A stretch of 64,000 nucleotides of DNA from Parabacteroides sp. PM6-13 (GTDB lineage Bacteria; Bacteroidota; Bacteroidia; Bacteroidales; Tannerellaceae): the NCBI RefSeq assembly GCF_029892605.1, contig NZ_JARXWF010000003.1:124001-188000 (forward strand), written 5' to 3'. Both the position numbers and the translations under genes were made by a program. Under the pieces are notes generated by a model, which saw only the letters and a program-made list of their open reading frames with translations, did no database searches and had not been told where the DNA came from. This document shows, piece by piece, positions 8,896 through 17,385 of this stretch. Position 1 is the first letter of the stretch; each line of letters starts with the position of its first letter.

Positions 8896-10218
8896 TTAAA
8901 CCGTAGGGTTGTTGAACAAATGATCGCTTAATGCCTGTAGCGCCTTTTTCTTGTCGTCGGCTTTGATCAACAGGGAAACGTTGTAGTTGCTACCGCCATA
9001 CGAGATCATACGCACCGGGATATTCTTCAGTGCCTGCACGATGCTGGCCTCGAATCCGATGTTTTCCCAGTCCATATCGCCTACCACACAAACGATCACC
9101 ATATCGGAGTCAACCGTTACCGTTCCGAATTTCTTCAGATCGTCGATGATCTCTTCCAGGTGTTTGCGGTTGTCGATCGTAACGGATACACCCACTTCCG
9201 AGGTGGTCACCATATCGATCGGTGTCTGGTAGTTTTCGAAAATCTCGAATACCTTACGCAGGAAACCGGTGGCTAATAACATACGTCCACTCTTTATCTT
9301 GATCGAAGTGATGTTTTCTTTGGCAGCGACCGCTTTGATCTTACCCTTTTCTGTCGCGTTAGAGATCAGTGTGCCGGGTGCTTCCGGTTCCATGGTGTTC
9401 AATAGACGTACCGGGATATTATTCAATTTGGCCGGAAGAATACAGGTCGGATGCAGGATCTTGGCTCCGAAATAGGCCAACTCGGCCGCTTCTTCGAAGT
9501 GAAGATTGCGAACGGGTGCTGTTTTGTCGACAATACGCGGGTCATTGTTGTGCATACCATCGATATCGGTCCAGATCTGAATCTCTTCCGCAGCGATGGC
9601 GGCTCCGATCAAGGACGCGGTATAATCGCTACCTCCGCGTTGCAGGTTATCTATTTCACCATACGCGTTGCGGCAAATATATCCCTGGGTAATAAACAGA
9701 TCCGCGTTTTTATTCTCTTCAAGTAGTTTGCTGAGTTTCTCTTTGATATAAACCGGATCGGGTTCCGCATTCTTATCCGTACGCATATAATCCAATGCCG
9801 GCAGAAGAACTGAGTTAATGCCCTGCTCCTGCAGATACAGATTCATCATACCGGTAGAGATCAATTCGCCCTGCGCCAGGATTACGCGCTCTTCAAACAA
9901 GGTGAAGATATCTTTGGTAAAGGTGCGGATATGGTCGAAATGTGTTTTTATCAGTTCTTTGGCTTTCTGTTTATATTCGGGTGTATGATAAAGAGCTTCC
10001 ACATGGTCATAATATTTCATGGCCAAACGGTTGATAATCTCATTGGCTCCATCCGGATTTTTCTTATACAGATAATCAGATATTTCCACTAATGAGTTGG
10101 TTGTACCGGACATGGCTGAGAGGACAACGATATTACGTTCGCCCGCAATCAGTTTTGCTACATCTTGTATTCTCTGTGCTGATCCCACAGAAGTACCGCC
10201 AAACTTTAAAACTTTCAT
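8896..10218 (-). CDS. lysC: Monofunctional aspartate kinase
   Basis: Phosphorylates aspartate, the committed step to lysine, threonine, methionine and diaminopimelate. The kinase domain starts with KFGGTSVGS (4-12) and the ATP/aspartate-binding RGGSDYTASLIGAAI is near residue 190. Two ACT regulatory domains follow (about 300-440), with the effector-binding TTSEVGVSVTID stretch. At 440 aa there is no homoserine dehydrogenase fusion. It sits between ftsE and lysA on the minus strand. A -7 box is present at 10277-10284. Confidence 0.97.
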   Translation of the reverse strand: MKVLKFGGTSVGSAQRIQDVAKLIAGERNIVVLSAMSGTTNSLVEISDYLYKKNPDGANEIINRLAMKYYDHVEALYHTPEYKQKAKELIKTHFDHIRTFTKDIFTLFEERVILAQGELISTGMMNLYLQEQGINSVLLPALDYMRTDKNAEPDPVYIKEKLSKLLEENKNADLFITQGYICRNAYGEIDNLQRGGSDYTASLIGAAIAAEEIQIWTDIDGMHNNDPRIVDKTAPVRNLHFEEAAELAYFGAKILHPTCILPAKLNNIPVRLLNTMEPEAPGTLISNATEKGKIKAVAAKENITSIKIKSGRMLLATGFLRKVFEIFENYQTPIDMVTTSEVGVSVTIDNRKHLEEIIDDLKKFGTVTVDSDMVIVCVVGDMDWENIGFEASIVQALKNIPVRMISYGGSNYNVSLLIKADDKKKALQALSDHLFNNPTV

Positions 10219-10276
10219 TTCCTTCTTTTGTAATTCTTATTAATAATCTTCTCTATGTCAGTCTCTAAAACGCTTG

Positions 10277-10284
10277 CAAAGTTA
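10277..10284 (-). promoter_or_regulatory. -7 box upstream of lysC
   Basis: TAACTTTG on the minus strand matches TAnnTTTG. No -33 element is apparent because that position is the end of ftsE. It could give lysC expression independent of the his block. Confidence 0.4.
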
Positions 10285-10293
10285 CATAAAATA

Positions 10294-10965
10294 TTATTCC
10301 CCTACATCACTCAGGCAGGCATTCTCGCATTTTACTACACGAGCCGGGTAATTATGTACCAATGTATAGTTGTGCGTGGTCATCATTACCGCTGTCCCTT
10401 TCTGGCAGATATCATGCAATAATTGTACGATCTGTCCGCTTGTTTCCGGGTCGAGATTGCCTGTCGGTTCGTCCGCCAGGATCAATTCCGGATGGTTGAG
10501 CAGGGCGCGGGCAATCACAATACGCTGCTGTTCGCCGCCCGATAACTCATGAGGCATCTTATACCCCTTGGTTTGCATACCCACCTGTTGCAATACCTCT
10601 TCGATGCGGGTGTTGATCTCACTCTTTTTCTTCCAACCGGTGGCTTTGAGGGTAAACTCCAGATTTTTGATCACCGAGCGATCGGTCAACAGCTGGAAGT
10701 CCTGAAATACGATACCCAGCTTGCGGCGAAGATAAGGAATATCTTTCCGCTTGAGCTTGCGAAGATCATATCCCATCAGCCAGGCATCGCCCTCTTTGAT
10801 AGGGATCTCCCCATAGAGCGATTTCAGGAGGCTGCTCTTCCCGGAGCCTACTTTACCAATGATATACACAAACTCCCCATTCTGCAATGTGAAGTTGCAA
10901 CCACGCAGAATCATATTCTCATCGCGGCTGATCTCTACGTTATCTAATCGGAGTAAAGCGTTCAT
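10294..10965 (-). CDS. ftsE: Cell-division ABC transporter ATPase FtsE
   Basis: ATPase partner of FtsX, which at the division site activates peptidoglycan hydrolases. 223 aa with Walker [10 protein letters not shown] (37-45), Q-loop VFQDFQLL (about 88-95), signature LSGGEQQR and Walker [13 protein letters not shown] (about 155-166); the EPTGNLD form and [12 protein letters not shown] are typical of FtsE as opposed to LolD. No ftsX is adjacent in this window. It lies between hisIE and lysC in the same direction, separated from hisIE by a 132-bp hairpin repeat. Confidence 0.88.
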   Translation of the reverse strand: MNALLRLDNVEISRDENMILRGCNFTLQNGEFVYIIGKVGSGKSSLLKSLYGEIPIKEGDAWLMGYDLRKLKRKDIPYLRRKLGIVFQDFQLLTDRSVIKNLEFTLKATGWKKKSEINTRIEEVLQQVGMQTKGYKMPHELSGGEQQRIVIARALLNHPELILADEPTGNLDPETSGQIVQLLHDICQKGTAVMMTTHNYTLVHNYPARVVKCENACLSDVGE

Positions 10966-10966
10966 A

Positions 10967-11097
10967 TTAATGATGAATTATGAATAAAGAATGAAGAATC
11001 GAAGATCGCTTAGCCGAAGGCGTAAAGCAATGGAAAAAGAACTAATTGCTTTACGCTTCGCACCAATTCTTCATTCCTCATCCTTCATTCTTCATTC
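10967..11097. repeat. Inverted-repeat element between hisIE and ftsE
   Basis: The gap consists of ATGAAGAAT-type words on the left, their complement on the right, and an inner perfect 12-bp stem (GCGTAAAGCAAT at 11020-11031 against 11045-11056). It shares the string GAAGAATCGAAGATCGCTTAG with the element at 12482-12573 (there with one base changed). It would be a strong hairpin inside a his-ftsE transcript. Confidence 0.65.
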
Positions 11098-11691
11098 TTA
11101 TTTATGTCTTTTCTTCAGTTCCTTTGCCAGGTCTTCAATCCGCATGCCTTTGCTGGTAAGCAGGACAATGAGGTGATAGATCATGTCGGAGGCTTCGTAA
11201 ATAAAGCCTTCGTCGGTTCCATTGGTGGCTTCGATCACTGTTTCCACAGCCTCTTCGCCTACCTTCTGCGCCATGCGGTTTACCCCTTTTTGGAAAAGTG
11301 AGGTGGTATAAGAGCCTTCCGGCATCTCCTGCCGACGCACTTCGATAAAGTTCTGCAACTGTTTCAGGAACAATACATCCTCTTCGTTTTTCTCTCCAAA
11401 GCAGGTGTCCGTGCCTGTATGGCATACCGGTCCTGCCGGATTGACCTTGATCAACAGGGTGTCATTGTCGCAATCCTCCTTGATCGATACCACCTGCAGG
11501 AAGTTTCCGCTGGTTTCCCCTTTCGTCCATAGACACTCGCGGCTGCGGCTGTAAAAGGTTACCTTTCCGGTTTTAACCGTTTTGTCGTAGGCCTCTTGAT
11601 TCATAAAGCCCAGCATCAACACCTTGCTGGTGTTGTTGTCTTGTATGATAGCAGGGAGTAACCCGTTCAGTTTGTCAAAATCTAATTTCAT
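11098..11691 (-). CDS. hisIE: Bifunctional phosphoribosyl-AMP cyclohydrolase / phosphoribosyl-ATP pyrophosphatase
   Basis: Carries out histidine steps 2 and 3. The N-terminal HisI half (about 1-105) has NTSKVLMLGFMNQEA, SRSRECLWTKGETSGN and the metal-binding CDNDTLLIKV and HTGTDTCFG segments. The C-terminal HisE half (about 110-197) has KVGEEAVETVIEA, the helical pyrophosphatase motif. Length 197 aa fits the fused form. It lies 26 bp after hisF. Confidence 0.97.
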   Translation of the reverse strand: MKLDFDKLNGLLPAIIQDNNTSKVLMLGFMNQEAYDKTVKTGKVTFYSRSRECLWTKGETSGNFLQVVSIKEDCDNDTLLIKVNPAGPVCHTGTDTCFGEKNEEDVLFLKQLQNFIEVRRQEMPEGSYTTSLFQKGVNRMAQKVGEEAVETVIEATNGTDEGFIYEASDMIYHLIVLLTSKGMRIEDLAKELKKRHK

Positions 11692-11717
11692 TCTAATTCA
11701 TAATTAACAATTCATAC

Positions 11718-12470
11718 TTATCTTACGCAGATACCTTCTTTGCGCAGGTAGTCTTTTAGTTCGCTGATATTGATTTCACCAAAATGGAATACGCTGGCAG
11801 CCAATGCCGCGTCTGCCTTCCCCTGGATAAATGTATCTCTGAAATGCTCCATCTTGCCGGCGCCTCCGGATGCGATCACCGGAATATGCAGGCTGTCGGC
11901 CAGCGTTGCCAAGGCATCATTGGGATATCCCTCTTTCACACCATCGTGCGTCATGCTGGTAAACAGGATCTCTCCCGCACCCCGGCTCTCCGCTTCGGCT
12001 GCCCATTCAAACAGTGTCCGTTCCGTAGGAATGCGCCCTCCGTTGAGGTAGCAAAGCCATCTGTCGTTTTCATAATTGGCATCGATAGCCACCACGCATA
12101 CCTGACTCCCGAAGTTTTTAGCAATCTCTTCGATCAAAGCGGGATTGCGCAAAGCCGCCGAATTGATCGAAACCTTATCGGCACCGGCATTCAACAGACG
12201 ATCGACATCCGTTATCTCATAGATCCCACCGCCAACCGTGAAAGGGATACTGATATTAGCCGCCACTTTCCGAACCAGATCCGTGAAGGTCTTGCGCCCC
12301 TCATGCGATGCGGTTATATCTAAGAAGACCAACTCGTCGGCTCCCGCTTCGCTGTATTGAGCACCCAGCTCGACCGGGTCTCCCGCGTCACGGAAGTTAA
12401 CAAAATTAACCCCTTTTACTGTCTTGCCATCTTTTATATCCAGGCATGGGATGATTCGTTTTGCTAACAT
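11718..12470 (-). CDS. hisF: Imidazole glycerol phosphate synthase, cyclase subunit
   Basis: Uses ammonia delivered by HisH to make imidazole glycerol phosphate and AICAR. 250 aa TIM barrel with catalytic Asp11 in [15 protein letters not shown] and the second Asp in VVAIDANY (near 130), plus phosphate-binding loops VGGGI and [10 protein letters not shown]. Expected partner HisH is encoded upstream in the same block. Confidence 0.98.
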   Translation of the reverse strand: MLAKRIIPCLDIKDGKTVKGVNFVNFRDAGDPVELGAQYSEAGADELVFLDITASHEGRKTFTDLVRKVAANISIPFTVGGGIYEITDVDRLLNAGADKVSINSAALRNPALIEEIAKNFGSQVCVVAIDANYENDRWLCYLNGGRIPTERTLFEWAAEAESRGAGEILFTSMTHDGVKEGYPNDALATLADSLHIPVIASGGAGKMEHFRDTFIQGKADAALAASVFHFGEINISELKDYLRKEGICVR

Positions 12471-12481
12471 AATGTCTTTTT

Positions 12482-12573
12482 TAATGATGAATGAAGAATA
12501 AAGAATGAAGAATCGAGGATCGCTTAGCGAAGTGAAGAGGGTGTTTTGAATTCTTCATTCTTCATTCATCATT
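12482..12573. repeat. Inverted-repeat element between hisA and hisF
   Basis: AATGATGAATGAAGAAT at 12483-12499 is matched in inverse at 12550-12573, around a core with ATCGCTTAGCGAAG, itself a small palindrome. It is related to the element at 10967-11097 and splits the his block with a transcribed hairpin. Confidence 0.65.
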
Positions 12574-12574
12574 C

Positions 12575-13294
12575 TTAATTACTAAAAGCGCTCAGCTCTT
12601 TTAGTGTTATCTTCCCTTCATAGATGGCCTTACCGAAAATAACCGCCGGTATCTTGGCCTCCTGTAGTTTCTCTATATCTTTTATCGAGCTGACACCGCC
12701 ACTGGCAATCACATATACCTCCACCGCTTCACGGATCTCCCGATAGAGATCCACCGCCGGGCCTTGCAGCATACCGTCGCGGCTGATGTCCGTACAGATC
12801 ACTTTCGTGATGCCTTTATGATGGTATTCCTCGATAAAGGGGATCAATTCCAGCTCCGTATTCTCTTCCCATCCGCTGATAGCAATCTTGCCCTCTTTCG
12901 CGTCGGCTCCAAGAATAATACGCTGGCTTCCGTATTTTTCTATCCAGGAGGTAAATACTTCCGGATTTTTAACCGCAATACTGCCACCGGTCACCATCTG
13001 CGCGCCACACTCAAACGCAATTTCCAGATCTGCCTCCTGCTTTAACCCACCTCCGAAATCAATCTGAAGGTCGGTGCGCACAGCCAGTTTCTCCAACGTA
13101 CGGTGGTTGATGATACGTCCCATGCGGGCGCCATCGAGATCGACCACATGCAACCGGCGAATGCCATGATCTTCAAACATCTTGGCTACTTCAAGCGGAT
13201 CTTCGTTGTAGACCTTCTTCGTACTGTAATCCCCTTGTGTGAGGCGTACGCACTTTCCATCTATTATATCTATGGCAGGAATAAGTTCGATCAT
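12575..13294 (-). CDS. hisA: Phosphoribosylformimino-AICAR ribotide isomerase
   Basis: Fourth step of histidine synthesis, an Amadori-type isomerisation. 239 aa TIM barrel with catalytic Asp8 in [22 protein letters not shown], and the second catalytic Asp in CTDISRDGM (near 169), plus phosphate loops IASGGVSS. It overlaps the end of hisH by 4 bp, consistent with translational coupling. Confidence 0.98.
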   Translation of the reverse strand: MIELIPAIDIIDGKCVRLTQGDYSTKKVYNEDPLEVAKMFEDHGIRRLHVVDLDGARMGRIINHRTLEKLAVRTDLQIDFGGGLKQEADLEIAFECGAQMVTGGSIAVKNPEVFTSWIEKYGSQRIILGADAKEGKIAISGWEENTELELIPFIEEYHHKGITKVICTDISRDGMLQGPAVDLYREIREAVEVYVIASGGVSSIKDIEKLQEAKIPAVIFGKAIYEGKITLKELSAFSN

Positions 13295-13881
13295 ATGTTT
13301 AGGAAATTTTGTAAAATGAGTTCACCAACAGAACCACTCTTCTCGGGATGAAACTGGGTGGCATAGAAATTACCCTTATGTAGAGCAGCGCTAAAGGGAA
13401 GGATATAGTCGGTCGTTGCCGCCGTATGTCTGTTGAGTGGCACATAGTAGCTATGCACAAAATAGACAAACCGGCTTTCCAGATCGGAAGAGAAAAGTTC
13501 GCTCTTCACATCTGTAATTGTGTTCCATCCCATATGCGGCACCTTGTCTTCATGCTTTTGTGGAACAAAGCGTTTCACCTCCGCGTCGAATATACCCAGG
13601 CAATCTGTATCACCCTCTTCCGAATAGCGACACATCAGCTGCATCCCCAGGCAAATGCCCAATACAGGCTGCTTCAGTTCACGTATAAGCTTATCCAAAT
13701 GGTTGGCTTTCAGGTGTTCCATAGTCGTAAAAGCCTCGCCTACACCCGGGAAGATCACCTTGTCGGCCTTTCGGATCACCTCGTGATCGGCGGTGATCGT
13801 AGGAGTAACCCCTATGCGTTTCAATGCGTAGTCAACAGAATAAATATTTCCGGCATTGTATTTGATAATGGCTACTTCCAT
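13291..13881 (-). CDS. hisH: Imidazole glycerol phosphate synthase, glutaminase subunit
   Basis: Class I glutamine amidotransferase that feeds ammonia to HisF. 196 aa with the nucleophile Cys in [10 protein letters not shown] (near residue 77) and the His-Glu pair in FHPEKSG (near 180). First gene of the minus-strand block hisH-hisA-hisF-hisIE; the earlier his genes are not in the window. A perfect -7 box lies 25 bp upstream. Confidence 0.98.
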   Translation of the reverse strand: MEVAIIKYNAGNIYSVDYALKRIGVTPTITADHEVIRKADKVIFPGVGEAFTTMEHLKANHLDKLIRELKQPVLGICLGMQLMCRYSEEGDTDCLGIFDAEVKRFVPQKHEDKVPHMGWNTITDVKSELFSSDLESRFVYFVHSYYVPLNRHTAATTDYILPFSAALHKGNFYATQFHPEKSGSVGELILQNFLNI

Positions 13882-13905
13882 TGCTTTTTATCTTTAAATC
13901 GACCG

Positions 13906-13913
13906 CAAAAGTA
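13906..13913 (-). promoter_or_regulatory. -7 box of the his block
   Basis: TACTTTTG on the minus strand, 25 bp before the hisH ATG. This leaves a leader of under 20 nt, so there is no room for a his attenuator peptide. No -33 TTTG is obvious. Confidence 0.55.
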
Positions 13914-14049
13914 ACAAATTATCATGAGATATCGTCGTTTACTATCAATAAACTACCTGTATAACGAAAAATTGCACAATCTCCTTTTGAGGGAGCGTCC
14001 ACGTATTGGCTGGAAGGAAGGGGGGGAATAGTGGGTAGTGGGGAATTAG

Positions 14050-14166
14050 CAAAATGTCAAAAACGCCCGAGAAATTTTCCGAAAACGACGGGGTATTTTA
14101 AATTACCCGCAGGAGTAACACTTTTTAACGTATCATATTGTAAAGCAAAACCACGATTTTGCTTAC
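14050..14166 (+). repeat. Dispersed repeat family A, copy 1
   Basis: About 117 bp similar to the reverse complement of 51686-51803, including a 38-bp identical core (14113-14150). The end holds a small stem AGCAAAA/TTTTGCT. No conserved reading frame is shared by the two copies. It is one part of the 696-bp gene-free gap 13882-14577. Confidence 0.75.
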
Positions 14167-14196
14167 ACTTTGTATTTTTAACAGACCGAAGATCCG

Positions 14197-14372
14197 CGCC
14201 ACCCTGGGATTCCATAGATATATATAAATGAGTTCTGAATCGAAGATCGGCCTTAGCCAAAGAACGAAAGAAAAATCCACTATTCACAGGCGCTATCAGC
14301 ATATATCCTATCATACTATCTATCGTTCCTTCAGAACTCGACTGCTATAATGCCATGATACCCAGGGTGGCG
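14197..14372. repeat. Nested inverted-repeat element (family B, copy 1)
   Basis: Perfect outer arms CGCCACCCTGGG (14197-14208) and inverse (14361-14372) enclose inner arms GAGTTCTGA (14230-14238) and TCAGAACTC (14331-14339). The same two-layer plan, with related words, is found at 61450-61680. Beyond it, small stems GCAGAC/GTCTGC (14372-14388) and AGCCC/GGGCT (14425-14437) follow. The rest of the gap to 14577 shows no gene. Confidence 0.65.
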
Positions 14373-14577
14373 CAGACTTTCAGTCTGCTTACCCGTGGGC
14401 TAAGTCTTCGTCCCGCTGGGACTCAGCCCTTCGGGCTCGTGACCTTCAGTCTTATAAATAAAGTCAAACATAGTGTTATATGCACCATCTGTGCCAACAT
14501 CTCCTTCTCCTTTCTCCCCTCTTCTCCCCTCTCCTCCCACTTGAACATTAGACCTGTGTAATCTATGCAAAAAAGCC

Positions 14578-16026
14578 TTATGTCTTGGCTTGTTGATAGC
14601 TTCCTTTGTCGGTTGAATTATCTTTCAAATCCAATACAATGACAAATGGTTGGTCAGTTTGATGGTTTTCCGGGATCGAAATATAAAAGATCCGCTCGTT
14701 TTGTTTGTTGCGTCCTCCGTCGATCACAGGCATCTCTTTCTGACCATCCAGGAAGTATGCCTTCTCGGGAATGGATCCGCCACGCGGGAAAACGGTTTTC
14801 AGTTTTTTACTGATGGAGGGGTTGAATACAATCATATAGACTTTATTCCCTTTTTGGGTGTAATAGCCCCATCCTTGTTTTTCTAACCCTGCATGCTCTG
14901 CGCCATAAATGGCTTCGTGATTGATTTTCATCCATTCGCCTATTTCTTTGGCTAACTGAGTCTCTTCCGGGCGAATATTGCCTTTTCCGTCGGGACCGAA
15001 GTTTAAGACAAAGTTCCCATTCATCGAAACGGCGTGTGCCATCATTTCAATCAGGTCATAGGATGTCTTCACATAACCTCTCCAATCGGAATGGTAACCC
15101 CATTGATTTTCCGGCACGGTCATGACACAATCCCAATCGACTCCATTCAAATCTGCCATGGTTTTGGGTAGGTCGCGTTCCCAGGTTTGGTCGTAGTCGT
15201 CGATCAGGTCGCCATTGGTGTCGTAATGACGTTTGCCATTTTCGTCGGCACGGAAACGGCTACCAATCACCAAGCCGGGTTTCATAGCCCGAAGCTCTTT
15301 CCCCAGTTCGTCGACCCAGGCAGCCTCTTCGATCCAGGCCTTGTCCCAGGAGCCGTCGAACCATAAACCTTTCACAGTGGGGTAGTTGGTCAGTAGCTCT
15401 TTTAGTTGATTGGCGGTGAAGGTAAGAAACTCTCCATAGTTATCTTTATCCTGTTTCGTCTGGGGAGGGGCGGAACGATAGCCGGGATGATTCCAGTCGA
15501 TAATAGAAAAGTAAAGATGCACATCGATCCCTTCCGCGTTGTAGGCATCGACAATTTCTTTGACGATATCTTTTTTATACGGGCTGTTGGCGATGGTGTA
15601 ATCGGTGTATTTGCTTGGCCAAAGGCAGAATCCGTCATGGTGTTTGGTCGTAAAGATCAGGTATTTCACGCCCATCTCTTTCGCCATCTTTGCCCAGGCT
15701 TTTGCATCAAAGTCAGTCGGGTTAAATTCTTTGTAGAGGGAGTCGTAAGCCGCTTTGGGCATCTCTTTCCAGGAACGGATCCATTCGGCTGCTCCGGTAT
15801 AGAATTTACCTTCCCAATGACCACCGGGGATGGCATATACGCCCCAATGGATAAACTGCCCCAAGCCATGTTCGCGCCATTGTTGCATGTCCGCATCCGT
15901 GCGTTTCCCAATGCGGTGCGCGCCATGTTCCAGGGCTATGGATTCACGTTTTTGCTGCGCCAAACTCTCGCCTGTTCCATAAAGAAACAGGCAGGCAACG
16001 AGTAAAAATAAATGTCTCTTTTTCAT
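14578..16026 (-). CDS. Secreted alpha-L-fucosidase, GH29
   Basis: Hydrolyses terminal alpha-linked fucose, probably from host or dietary glycans, in the periplasm. A signal peptide (about 1-23, ending SLAQ) is followed by the GH29 barrel: GQFIHWGVYAIPGGHWEG (56-73), KHHDGFCLWPSKYTDY (128-143) and the nucleophile Asp224 in LWFDGSW. A C-terminal region of about 100 residues is beta-rich. Length 482 aa is usual. The next gene upstream, a GH105 hydrolase 20 bp away, is likely co-transcribed; no SusC/SusD pair is adjacent. Confidence 0.95.
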   Translation of the reverse strand: MKKRHLFLLVACLFLYGTGESLAQQKRESIALEHGAHRIGKRTDADMQQWREHGLGQFIHWGVYAIPGGHWEGKFYTGAAEWIRSWKEMPKAAYDSLYKEFNPTDFDAKAWAKMAKEMGVKYLIFTTKHHDGFCLWPSKYTDYTIANSPYKKDIVKEIVDAYNAEGIDVHLYFSIIDWNHPGYRSAPPQTKQDKDNYGEFLTFTANQLKELLTNYPTVKGLWFDGSWDKAWIEEAAWVDELGKELRAMKPGLVIGSRFRADENGKRHYDTNGDLIDDYDQTWERDLPKTMADLNGVDWDCVMTVPENQWGYHSDWRGYVKTSYDLIEMMAHAVSMNGNFVLNFGPDGKGNIRPEETQLAKEIGEWMKINHEAIYGAEHAGLEKQGWGYYTQKGNKVYMIVFNPSISKKLKTVFPRGGSIPEKAYFLDGQKEMPVIDGGRNKQNERIFYISIPENHQTDQPFVIVLDLKDNSTDKGSYQQAKT

Positions 16027-16046
16027 TTAAATGATGTGTTTAGATA

Positions 16047-17192
16047 TTAGTTGGATAATTGATATAATTCGCAGGCAGCCAGTAAGAAGGCTCCAACGCC
16101 ATATAGCTCTGTCATCTCCCGGGTTACTTTGCGCGGATCAGCCCCTACCGGCTGTACCCAGCCCAGTTTGCCGTCGGACTCGACAGCGGCAGTCAAGGCC
16201 TTCCATCCTTTTTTAACCACCGGTAAGAAGCGTTCGGCAGGAAGATAGCCTTGGTTGATGCCGTAAGCCAGTCCGTAAACGATGAATCCAGTGGCGCTTG
16301 TCTCAGGCGAAGGGTAACTCTCCGGATCCAATAGGCTGGCATGCCAGTATCCGTCGGGACATTGCAGTTCGGCCAGGCGGGTGGCCAGTTTTACAAACAG
16401 CTCTTCGTAGAAAGGACGGTAAGTCTTGTCAGAAGCAGGCAGTGTTTTCAATATCTCGGCTAATCCTCCGATCACCCAACCATTGCCTCGTCCCCAGAAT
16501 ACTTTCCGCCCATTCGCCTCTTGCTGATCGAAATAGCGGCTATCCCGAAAGAAGAGGCCCTCTTCCTCGTCGAAGAGCTGGAAGTAGGTTGCCTTATACT
16601 CTTTGTCAGCGAAAGCCATATATTTGTCGTCGCCCGTAAAAGCATACAGGCGGCTATACACCGGAGGCGCCATAAACAGGGCGTCGCACCACGACCAACG
16701 CTCGTAGGTCGACGGTTTATTATAATCAATAAACAGGCTCCCCAGGGAGGGATGGTCTATGACCCAGTCGATCCGTGCGATGGTTGGGATAATCATTTTT
16801 TCTTCCCCAAACTTATGAAACATATCGATATAGGTTTGCGACACACAGATATCGTCCGCATGATACATCCGGTCGGCTACCTGCCAGTATTGGCGATTGA
16901 ATACCTTTTTTAGCCAATCGAAATAGGTCGTTTCGCCACTCAATTCGGCCCAGTCGAACATCCCGAGATAGAGCGCTCCGGCTATCCAGCCTTTCGGTGC
17001 GTTTTTGCCGTGGTAGTTTTCGGAGAAGTGTTCTATTTGCCAATCGGCTACCTTTTTTGCGATAGCCACGATCTCTTGCTGTTGGTCGTTGGCTGCTTGA
17101 ATGGCTTGTGATTCAATAGGGTTACCCATTCCTTTGGCGCTGAAAAAGAAGAGGAAGAGCCCCAATAGATAAAACGAACATGTTTTTCCCAT
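16047..17192 (-). CDS. Unsaturated uronyl/rhamnogalacturonyl hydrolase, GH105
   Basis: Predicted to remove an unsaturated uronic acid left by a polysaccharide lyase, a step in pectin or related glycan breakdown. Signal peptide at about 1-22. The (alpha/alpha)6 barrel shows MYHADDICVSQ (Asp113/114) and RWSWCDALFMAPP (Asp170), matching in spacing the two acidic residues of YteR (Asp88, Asp143), and VFWGRGNGWVIGG near 235. Length 381 aa is usual. GH88 is a related alternative, but the WGRGNGW form favours GH105. First gene of a pair with the GH29 fucosidase. Confidence 0.92.
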   Translation of the reverse strand: MGKTCSFYLLGLFLFFFSAKGMGNPIESQAIQAANDQQQEIVAIAKKVADWQIEHFSENYHGKNAPKGWIAGALYLGMFDWAELSGETTYFDWLKKVFNRQYWQVADRMYHADDICVSQTYIDMFHKFGEEKMIIPTIARIDWVIDHPSLGSLFIDYNKPSTYERWSWCDALFMAPPVYSRLYAFTGDDKYMAFADKEYKATYFQLFDEEEGLFFRDSRYFDQQEANGRKVFWGRGNGWVIGGLAEILKTLPASDKTYRPFYEELFVKLATRLAELQCPDGYWHASLLDPESYPSPETSATGFIVYGLAYGINQGYLPAERFLPVVKKGWKALTAAVESDGKLGWVQPVGADPRKVTREMTELYGVGAFLLAACELYQLSN

Positions 17193-17273
17193 ACGATTAT
17201 TTTTATTGTTGAAAGCTCAAATTCGACTTGAGCCATGCAAATAAACCTATAATTAGGACTGTAAAAGGAAACA

Positions 17274-17323
17274 ATTGTCTCATTTTTGATAACGATTGTC
17301 TCAAAATAGCCATCAAAATAGCC
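17274..17323. promoter_or_regulatory. Phased direct repeats upstream of the GH105-GH29 pair
   Basis: ATTGTCTCA occurs at 17274-17282 and 17295-17303, exactly 21 bp apart (two helical turns), and TCAAAATAGCC occurs at 17301-17311 and 17313-17323. They lie in the 193-bp divergent gap between the hydrolase pair and the patatin gene. Such paired direct repeats resemble regulator sites, but no regulator gene is adjacent. Confidence 0.35.
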
Positions 17324-17385
17324 CTGCCTCTATTTGCGTGATGAGCTAAAAATGTGTAGCTTAGCAAGCATTAATTATAGGTAGT

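Noticed and set aside
8896-10218. Bifunctional aspartokinase/homoserine dehydrogenase
   Set aside because: Ends after the ACT domains at 440 residues; no dehydrogenase domain.
13882-13905. Histidine attenuator leader peptide before hisH
   Set aside because: The predicted leader is under 20 nt, with no His-rich short frame.
14031-14231. 66-residue open frame in the 14-kb gap
   Set aside because: It runs across repeat families A and B; the matching copy at 51.7 kb breaks the frame, so it is not a conserved gene.
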